Of a stretch of 64,000 nucleotides of DNA, positions 57,418 through 64,000 are shown one piece after another. The DNA is from Oscillospiraceae bacterium. Lineage in GTDB: Bacteria > Bacillota > Clostridia > Oscillospirales > CAG-272. The notes beneath the pieces are model-generated. The model had not been told where the DNA came from and did no database searches. It saw only the letters and a program-made list of their open reading frames with translations. Positions within the stretch are counted from its first letter, which is position 1, and each line of letters starts with the position of its first letter. The DNA lies in assembly GCA_015064355.1 (NCBI GenBank), contig SVSJ01000003.1, forward strand, positions 1 to 64,000. Reading direction: 5' to 3'. The position numbers and the translations under genes are program-made.

Positions 57418-59112
57418 TTATTTTTTGTTTCTGTTAAGCATTTCGCGGGCTGCCGCGGTTTGCTTTTCCGTTACGTCAATACCGCCGATAATTCGTGCGA
57501 TCTCTGCGGTTCTGTCATCTCCCGTAATCTCGCGGACGCTGCTTTCGGTTCTGCCGTCTGTTTCGGATTTCTCTATGAGCAGGTGGCAGTCGGCGATAGA
57601 TGCGATCTGAGAGGAGTGGGTAACGGATATTACCTGAGCTGTTTCGGACAGCTTTTTCAGCATCATGCCGATACGCTCCGAGGTTCCGCCGGACACGCCT
57701 GCGTCGATCTCGTCAAACACTATGGTTCCGGAATCATTCTTCCCCGCAAGTGCGGTTTTTATTGCCAGGGTGATTCTTGAAAGCTCGCCCCCCGAGGAAA
57801 CCTTACCGAGAGACTGGATCTCTTCACCTGTGTTAACAGAGATAAGGAAGTCAACATCGTCAACGCCGTCAGGTTTGAAGATAAGCTTGCCATTCTCGCG
57901 GATGGGTGTTACGGCGATCCTGAATCTGACCTTTGGCATATCGAGGAAGCGGAGAGATTCAGCGATCTCCTCTGACAGGTGTGCTGCCGCAGCCTGTCTC
58001 TTTGCGGTGATCTTAGCGGCCGAAGTTGCAGCAGATTCTTCCGCTTCGGCCAGGCTCTTTTCAAGCTCGGAAATTCGGAAGTCGCCGTCTTCAAGATCAG
58101 CGATCTGGTTTGCGATCTCTGTCCGCTTTGCCTTTACCTCTGCAATCGTCTCGCCGTACTTTTTCTTGACACGTTCGATTACAGAAAGGCGGGATTCCAC
58201 CTGCGTCAGCTTTTCGGCAGGGTTGCCAATTTCATCATCGTCAAGGGCGTCGCGGACTCGTTCTGCTATATCAATGATCTCGTATCTGTAGTTTTGCAGG
58301 CGAGATGCCATTTCGTCAGCATCCTCGAGAACATCGGAAAGCTGGGTGAGAGCTGCCTCTGCCCGCTCAAGTAGATACGCGGCTGTTGCACCCTTTTCAC
58401 TGTATGCAAGTGCCTTTGATACTACTGAAGAGTACTTTGACACCTTTTCAAAGCTGCGAAGCTTTGTGCGAAGTTTTATGAGCTTTTCCTCTTCGTCATC
58501 CGCCCCGAGTCTTGCAAGATCTATCTCTTTCTTCTGATACTTCAGAATATCGAGCATCATATCCCGCTGGGACATAGCTTTTTTAAGGTTAGCGATCTGT
58601 CCTTTGATCTCTGTTACTTGATCATAGTGGACTTTATATTCGAGAAGCTCATTTTCCGTTTCGGCAAAAGAGTCTACAAGGCTTGTGTAGGTTGTTTTAT
58701 CAGCAAAGGAATTCCGTTCACTTTGGGTCTGGATCCCAATAAGCGAGGGGGCTATTTCCTTCAGAGCGGAAAGGGGTACGGTACGGCGGTTGATTTTTGC
58801 GGTCGAGCGGCCGTCTGCGCCAATTTGTCTCATAAGCTCGATCTCGCCGTTTTCGTCAGCCTCGTATCCAAGCTCCGCGAGTTTTGCTTTTGCGCTGTCG
58901 TTTACGGAGAACAAGGCTGAAACCGTTGCCCTCTCTTCCCCGCTTCTGATCAGCTCACGAGCATTTTTCGCGCCGCAAAGGAGCAGGAGACTGTCAATGA
59001 TTATGGATTTTCCGGCACCCGTTTTACCGGTAAGCACGGTGAATCCCTCTCTGAAGCTGATCTCCAGCCGTTTTGCAACTGCGATATTTTCAATATACAA
59101 GCTCCAAAGCAT
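57418..59112 (-). CDS. recN: DNA repair protein RecN
   Basis: LTGKTGAGKSIIIDSLLLL, SSGGELSRITLAIK, FDEIDAGVSG. Confidence 0.97.
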   Translation of the reverse strand: MLWSLYIENIAVAKRLEISFREGFTVLTGKTGAGKSIIIDSLLLLCGAKNARELIRSGEERATVSALFSVNDSAKAKLAELGYEADENGEIELMRQIGADGRSTAKINRRTVPLSALKEIAPSLIGIQTQSERNSFADKTTYTSLVDSFAETENELLEYKVHYDQVTEIKGQIANLKKAMSQRDMMLDILKYQKKEIDLARLGADDEEEKLIKLRTKLRSFEKVSKYSSVVSKALAYSEKGATAAYLLERAEAALTQLSDVLEDADEMASRLQNYRYEIIDIAERVRDALDDDEIGNPAEKLTQVESRLSVIERVKKKYGETIAEVKAKRTEIANQIADLEDGDFRISELEKSLAEAEESAATSAAKITAKRQAAAAHLSEEIAESLRFLDMPKVRFRIAVTPIRENGKLIFKPDGVDDVDFLISVNTGEEIQSLGKVSSGGELSRITLAIKTALAGKNDSGTIVFDEIDAGVSGGTSERIGMMLKKLSETAQVISVTHSSQIASIADCHLLIEKSETDGRTESSVREITGDDRTAEIARIIGGIDVTEKQTAAAREMLNRNKK

Positions 59113-59140
59113 AGTTATGCTCCGATCTCTATGTTTTTTA

Positions 59141-59593
59141 TCAGGAATTGATAAGCTTTGTGATTCTGTGGGAGATTGCGATTGCGGACTCTGTATCTCG
59201 GGTTACGATGATAATACAGTCGTCTCCTGCTACGCAACCGAGAATATCTGTCTCGTGAAGAGAGTCAACACCTGCTGCAACTGCCTGTGCCATGCCTGGA
59301 TATGTCTTGATAACGATATCGTTATAAGAAGAATCAACGCTCTTTATTGAGCTGGCAAGTGCGCGGCTGTAAACATGCTGGTTTTCGCTAACGCTGCTCT
59401 TGGGTACAACGTACTTATATGTGCCCATATCAGACATCTGCTTAAGAAGCTTTAGTTCTCTGATATCACGGGACACTGTTGCCTGGGTAACATCGAATCC
59501 TGCAAGCTTCAGCTTTGAGATAAGTTCCTCCTGAGTCTCAATGTTATAGTTTTCAATGATCTCCAGAATTTTGTTGTGTCTCTTGACTTTCAT
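59141..59593 (-). CDS. argR: arginine repressor
   Basis: KLAGFDVTQATVSRDIRELKLLK, GCVAGDDCIIIV. Confidence 0.95.
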   Translation of the reverse strand: MKVKRHNKILEIIENYNIETQEELISKLKLAGFDVTQATVSRDIRELKLLKQMSDMGTYKYVVPKSSVSENQHVYSRALASSIKSVDSSYNDIVIKTYPGMAQAVAAGVDSLHETDILGCVAGDDCIIIVTRDTESAIAISHRITKLINS

Positions 59594-59646
59594 GGCGTTC
59601 CTTTCGGCCGAATTATCGGCTTTTATTTAAATAAATAATTTTCTGA

Positions 59647-60519
59647 TTAATTCTCTGACAGCTTTGCGTTAAGTGCGCTGAGGAATCCGTATCCCTTAAG
59701 TCGGATTAGCTTAATTTTGTATTCCGATTTATGAATGGATATGCTGTCGTCCTCGTTTATATGGATAACATCCCGTCCGTCCGCGTTTAAGTAAACAGAG
59801 GAATTATTGTTCTTGATATTATTGATCTCGATTTCTGAATTCCCACCGAAAACAACAGGTCTGCTGTTCAGGGTGTGCGGACAAATGGGAGTAAGGCAGA
59901 TACTCTCAAGGGTTGGGTCAAGAACAGGGCCACCTGCGGAGAGCGAGTATGCTGTGCTTCCCGTAGGGGTGGCAGACACCATTCCGTCAGCACGGCAGGT
60001 CTGAACCTTTACGCCGTTGCAGTACACATCAAAGGTGATGAGCCTTGCAACAGGGCCGTTTGTCAGCACGAGATCGTTTAGCACGGTATATTTCGCACGA
60101 ATCTTGCCGTCTTTATCCCGCACCTGCGCCTCAAGCATCATTCGCTCATCTGTTGTGTAGTCGCCGTTTATTACTCTGTCAATTTCGAGAGCCTCGCCTA
60201 TTTCAAGCTCTGTAAGGTAACCTACATGCCCGAAGTTTATGCCGATTATTGGAATATCGTATCCCATCATTCTGTGGGCAGCGTCAATTATTGACCCATC
60301 TCCGCCCAGAACTATGGCAGCCTCGCAGTTCTCGGTTTCTGCAATATTGTCTATGACTTCTACTCTATTGCCGAGAAAAGCGGTAGATTCTGATACGTCA
60401 CTGAGGACGCTTACCCTGCATCCTCCGTCTGTGAGCTTTTCTACAAGGGAGGTCAGCTTTTCCTTTTCTATATGCTTCCCTGTATTGGGAATAAGAACAA
60501 CGCTTTGGATCTTACTCAT
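59647..60519 (-). CDS. nadK: NAD kinase
   Basis: VLGGDGSIIDAAH, GINFGHVGYLTE, TPTGSTAYSLSAGGP. Confidence 0.96.
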   Translation of the reverse strand: MSKIQSVVLIPNTGKHIEKEKLTSLVEKLTDGGCRVSVLSDVSESTAFLGNRVEVIDNIAETENCEAAIVLGGDGSIIDAAHRMMGYDIPIIGINFGHVGYLTELEIGEALEIDRVINGDYTTDERMMLEAQVRDKDGKIRAKYTVLNDLVLTNGPVARLITFDVYCNGVKVQTCRADGMVSATPTGSTAYSLSAGGPVLDPTLESICLTPICPHTLNSRPVVFGGNSEIEINNIKNNNSSVYLNADGRDVIHINEDDSISIHKSEYKIKLIRLKGYGFLSALNAKLSEN

Positions 60520-61285
60520 TTGCTACCTCCTTGATATCGTTTTCGGTAACTTTACTTACACCACCAAGGATAGCGTAAAACAGGAATTCACGGTTGCCGT
60601 CTCCGCCCAGAATGGGTGATCTGACAAGAGCCTGTGGGGCAAGTCCGTGCTCGTTTGCAGAAGACAGAACTCGTCTGATTGCGGCGATATGCTGTTTTTT
60701 GTCCTTGACTATACCACCCTTGCCGATGGCATCGCGTCCACATTCAAACTGGGGCTTGATAAGTGCAACGTACACGCCACCATCGTGAAGTATCTTCGGC
60801 AGAGTTGGGATAATAAGGGTCTCGGATATAAAGGAAACGTCGCACACTGCGCAGTCGCATCGCTGGGGGAGTGTGGTCTCATCCATATATCTGGCGTTGC
60901 ATCCTTCGATATTTGTTACGCGAGGATCGTTTATGAGGCTCTGGTCAAGCTGGCCATGTCCTGAGTCAATGGCGTAAACGTGAGAAGCACCTCTTTTGAG
61001 AAGGCAGTCGGTGAATCCACCGGTGGAAGCTCCGATATCTGCGCACACAAGCCCGGCAACATCAAGCCCAAAAACATCAAGTGCGCCGTCCAGTTTGATT
61101 CCGCCCCGTCCCACAAATCCGTGCTCTTCTCCGGTAACAGCTACAAGATCTCCCTCTCCTACGTTGTACGCAGGCTTGGTTACGACCTTGCCGTTTACTG
61201 TTACAAATCCCTGTTCAATAAGCTCAGCCGCTCGGCTTCTGCTTTTTGCAAGTCCTTCTGTGGAAAGATATGTATCAATTCTCAT
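60512..61285 (-). CDS. tlyA: TlyA family rRNA methyltransferase/hemolysin-like
   Basis: S4 domain RIDTYLSTEGLAKSRSRAAELI, DIGASTGGFTDCLL. Confidence 0.95.
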   Translation of the reverse strand: MRIDTYLSTEGLAKSRSRAAELIEQGFVTVNGKVVTKPAYNVGEGDLVAVTGEEHGFVGRGGIKLDGALDVFGLDVAGLVCADIGASTGGFTDCLLKRGASHVYAIDSGHGQLDQSLINDPRVTNIEGCNARYMDETTLPQRCDCAVCDVSFISETLIIPTLPKILHDGGVYVALIKPQFECGRDAIGKGGIVKDKKQHIAAIRRVLSSANEHGLAPQALVRSPILGGDGNREFLFYAILGGVSKVTENDIKEVANE

Positions 61286-62178
61286 TTACGTCTTGAAAGA
61301 AGCCAAAGCGCAAGATTGCAAAGGTTTTCGCTACTCGGGTACTCAGAAATTACTTCTACAGCAAGAAGTGTGAGGAGAGTTTCCTCGTCTTCCGCTTCGT
61401 TCATTTTGAGGAATGAGAGAACGGTCTTTTTATTGTTCTTAGCGTCACTTCCCACAGCCTTGCCGAGGGTTTGCGTGTCGCTCTTTACATCAAGTATATC
61501 ATCGTGGATCTGGAATGCAAGGCCGATTGCTTCGGCATAAAGCTTGATGCTTTCCATATCCTTGGAAATGGGCTTATCAACAGCTGCAAAATAGCCAAGC
61601 AAGCACGCTGCGCGGATCAGTGCACTTGTCTTCTTCGAGAAGATCTTGCGAAGCTCTGCATAGCTGTCAACGGAGTTCTGGAGATCGAGAGTCTGACCGC
61701 CTACCATTCCCATAGCACCCGCCTCATGAGCAAGTGTGGCAACTGCGTAGCGAATTGCTTTGTGTGAAACGTATTTATTTGATGCGCAGATCTCAAAAGC
61801 AAATGTAAGAAGTGCGTCACCTGCCAGAAGCGCCTCAGCTTCGCCATACTGTATGTGGCAAGAGGGCTTACCGCGGCGGAGATCATCGTCGTCCATGCAA
61901 GGCAGGTCATCGTGCACAAGAGAGTATGCGTGAATGCACTCAAGGGCGCAGGCAAACGGCATTGCCGCCTCCTCTGTTCCGCCGAACATTTTGCAGAATT
62001 CAAGGACCAAAAAAGCACGGATCCTCTTTCCGCCACCGAGAACAGAATAGCGCATAGCCTCTGAGGTTACAGTATCCCCTGCGAACTCCTCAGACAGGTA
62101 TCTCGCAAGCTCGTATTCAACTTTATCTGCAGCGTCGAGCAGAATATCCTCGACCTTATTCGCAACTAAGTTTTCCAT
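61282..62178 (-). CDS. ispA: polyprenyl (geranyl/farnesyl) diphosphate synthase
   Basis: YSLVHDDLPCMDDDDLRRGKPSCH, FQIHDDILD. Confidence 0.95.
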   Translation of the reverse strand: MENLVANKVEDILLDAADKVEYELARYLSEEFAGDTVTSEAMRYSVLGGGKRIRAFLVLEFCKMFGGTEEAAMPFACALECIHAYSLVHDDLPCMDDDDLRRGKPSCHIQYGEAEALLAGDALLTFAFEICASNKYVSHKAIRYAVATLAHEAGAMGMVGGQTLDLQNSVDSYAELRKIFSKKTSALIRAACLLGYFAAVDKPISKDMESIKLYAEAIGLAFQIHDDILDVKSDTQTLGKAVGSDAKNNKKTVLSFLKMNEAEDEETLLTLLAVEVISEYPSSENLCNLALWLLSRRK

Positions 62179-62219
62179 ATTACACCGGTCTTTCTTTCAG
62201 TTATTGTTCAATTAGTCTG

Positions 62220-62450
62220 TTACTGCATATCGCTCTCAACGAGAGTTCCGTCGCCGCCCATGGTGAGTATTTTCACCTTCTGCTCGGCTGTATCAAGTCT
62301 GGAGTTGCACAGCTTCACAAGGGCAACCCCTTCTTCAAACAAAGCAAGTGACTGATCAAGAGGTGCGTTTCCTCCTTCAAGCATACGCACGATCTCTTCA
62401 AGTCTTGCGATTGCTACTTCAAAGGTCATTTCTTTTTCATTCATATTCAT
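62220..62450 (-). CDS. xseB: exodeoxyribonuclease VII small subunit
   Basis: TFEVAIARLEEIVRMLEGGNAPLDQSLALFEEGVAL. Confidence 0.95.
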   Translation of the reverse strand: MNMNEKEMTFEVAIARLEEIVRMLEGGNAPLDQSLALFEEGVALVKLCNSRLDTAEQKVKILTMGGDGTLVESDMQ

Positions 62451-63706
62451 TCACCGTAATATATATTTTTCTTTATTTCGTCAACTGTGCAGGCAACCTG
62501 TCCGCCTATGGTCTTGAATTCGATCTTCTCTCCAACGGTCACGTCATCAACGCACCGTACAAGCTTACCGTCGTCTTTATAGACAGCGCTGTATCCGCGG
62601 GAGATTACGGAGAGAGGATTGAGTGCGCTGAGCTTGCCCGCTTCCTTTGCCATTTCCGCTTTCTTTATCTGCAGGATGCTCTCCACTGATCTCTGAAGTC
62701 GGTCTGCAAGAAGATCGGAGGTCATTCTGCGGTCGTCTATAAAGTTCATAGGATTTGTCATCGCTCTGGTATTCGCAAGCGAGGTCAGCTTTTCTCGGCG
62801 TATCTTCAGCATTGAGCCTATTACGTCAGCTTCACGAGTGACGATATTAAGGATCTTTCGCTTCAGCTCTGCGGTATCAGGGACTGCAAGCTCTGCCGCC
62901 GCTGACGGTGTGGGGGCACGTCTGTCAGCAACGAAATCGCAGATTGTAAAGTCGGTTTCGTGACCAACTGCGGAAATCACAGGGATCTGTGATGCGGCAA
63001 CTGCTCTCGCCACTCCTTCGTCATTAAACGCCCACAAATCCTCAATTGAACCGCCGCCACGTCCGATAATAATTACGTCAACGTTTTTTGCTGTATTGAA
63101 ATACTGCATACCGGCAATAAGCTGGGGAGGTGCGTCAGGGCCTTGGACAAGTGTGGGATAAAGCACAAGCTTTGCGTACGGGAATCTTCTGCCGCAGACG
63201 TTTATCATATCTCGAATAGCCGCGCCTGTTGCCGAGGTGATTATGCCGACTCTGGTGGGGATCTTCGGCAGGGGGCGTTTTCTTGCGGGGTCAAACAGTC
63301 CTTCAGCTTCGAGCTTTCTTTTGAGCTGCTCGAAGGCTACGTAAAGTGTGCCAACCCCATCCGGTTCCATTGCATCACAGTAAAGCTGATATGTGCCGTC
63401 GCGGACAAAGGAAGAAATCCGTCCGTGTGCTGTGACCTTCATGCCGTCCTCGGGAACAAACTTCATTTTTACCGCAGCGGAACGGAACATTACGGATTTG
63501 AGCTGTCCGCCCTCGTCCTTTAAAGTGAAATAATAATGCCCTGTGCTGTAGTGGTTTTTGAAGTTTGATATTTCGCCCTTGACATACACGTCGCTAAGCT
63601 GCGGTGTAGTGTCGATAACACGCTTCACAAACTCGTTAAGCTGTGTAACTGTCAGGGCTCCGGGAAATTTCCCCTCGGGCTTTGCCAAGTATTCGTTACC
63701 GTTCAT
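62447..63706 (-). CDS. xseA: exodeoxyribonuclease VII large subunit
   Basis: VTQLNEFVKRVID, VGIITSATGAAIRD, IIGRGGGSIEDLWAFNDE. Confidence 0.97.
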   Translation of the reverse strand: MNGNEYLAKPEGKFPGALTVTQLNEFVKRVIDTTPQLSDVYVKGEISNFKNHYSTGHYYFTLKDEGGQLKSVMFRSAAVKMKFVPEDGMKVTAHGRISSFVRDGTYQLYCDAMEPDGVGTLYVAFEQLKRKLEAEGLFDPARKRPLPKIPTRVGIITSATGAAIRDMINVCGRRFPYAKLVLYPTLVQGPDAPPQLIAGMQYFNTAKNVDVIIIGRGGGSIEDLWAFNDEGVARAVAASQIPVISAVGHETDFTICDFVADRRAPTPSAAAELAVPDTAELKRKILNIVTREADVIGSMLKIRREKLTSLANTRAMTNPMNFIDDRRMTSDLLADRLQRSVESILQIKKAEMAKEAGKLSALNPLSVISRGYSAVYKDDGKLVRCVDDVTVGEKIEFKTIGGQVACTVDEIKKNIYYGE

Positions 63707-64000
63707 TTAATCGTATCCCGTCTGTATAATTCTGCACACAGAAGCGCAACTCCGACTGCGTTGTCAGATGAATACTGCGCGTCTGCAAACATACCGTATT
63801 TCATTAGTCTTTTCTTAATATAATTCGAGCTCATAACGCCGCCTGCGTAAAGCACGGGCATTTTGCCGTATTCGGTCAAGGCGTTTTGGGTCAGCTTTTC
63901 AAGAGTTCTTCCGATAAAGTTCAATGTATAAGCAGACACCTCTTGTATACTGTGGGTTTCCTTATAAAGGGCTGCCGCTTTGTTTTCAAGGCCCGACAAG
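63703..64000 (-). CDS. M22/Gcp-like (O-sialoglycoprotease-related) protein, C-terminal part, truncated by window edge
   Basis: LYAGGVMSSNYIKKRL... SSDNAVGVALLC resembles the Kae1/TsaD-like C-terminus. Confidence 0.6.
   Translation of the reverse strand, partial: LSGLENKAAALYKETHSIQEVSAYTLNFIGRTLEKLTQNALTEYGKMPVLYAGGVMSSNYIKKRLMKYGMFADAQYSSDNAVGVALLCAELYRRDTIK

Noticed and set aside
56162-57420. Possible tyrosine T-box upstream of tyrS
   Set aside because: Only ~30 nt separate recN stop and tyrS start, too short for a T-box.
59623-59634. AT-rich palindrome TTATTTAAATAA between argR and nadK considered as an ARG box
   Set aside because: Lacks the TGAAT/ATTCA half-sites expected for ArgR; explainable by AT-rich composition.
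1-64000. CRISPR arrays, tRNAs, transposases or prophage genes
   Set aside because: No direct-repeat array, cloverleaf-like tRNA, transposase or phage motif was noticed on either strand.

Overview
The window is a chromosomal, gene-dense segment of a Firmicutes/Clostridia-type genome, probably an uncultured anaerobic gut lineage (inferred from gene content). Almost all genes lie on the minus strand. I see no rRNA, tRNA, CRISPR array, phage or IS element. The main blocks, in window order, are: (1) a lipoprotein gene; (2) a compact his operon (hisIE-F-A-H-B-C-D-G-Z plus a YerC/TrpR-like regulator); (3) a ~14 kb purine operon running from purE down to fhs, behind a ZTP (pfl) riboswitch, with split terminal steps (AICAR transformylase plus PurO-like IMP cyclohydrolase), a formate/nitrite-family transporter, a GNAT and a PurF homologue lacking the glutaminase nucleophile; (4) nrdD with a candidate NrdR double box; (5) a plus-strand cassette of LTA-synthase-like protein, condensation/acyltransferase-like protein and zinc-ribbon membrane protein; (6) a pyrimidine operon (pyrC-carB-pyrK-D-F-E-B-I, no carA) with a strongly structured leader; (7) assorted genes (HAD, PrdX-like deacylase, Sfp-type PPTase, ABC/MarR pair, M50 protease, spoIIR, comF, PBP1); and (8) dnaE-whiA-murB-yjjG-tyrS-recN-argR-nadK-tlyA-ispA-xseB-xseA plus a truncated M22-like gene. 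The most interesting points are the glutaminase-dead PurF, the formate-purine wiring under the ZTP riboswitch, a possible sigma-F promoter embedded in an RBS-masking hairpin at spoIIR, the pyr leader hairpin, and several dyad operators placed exactly in recognisable promoters. No search or folding program was run; all calls are from reading the sequence and the supplied ORF translations.
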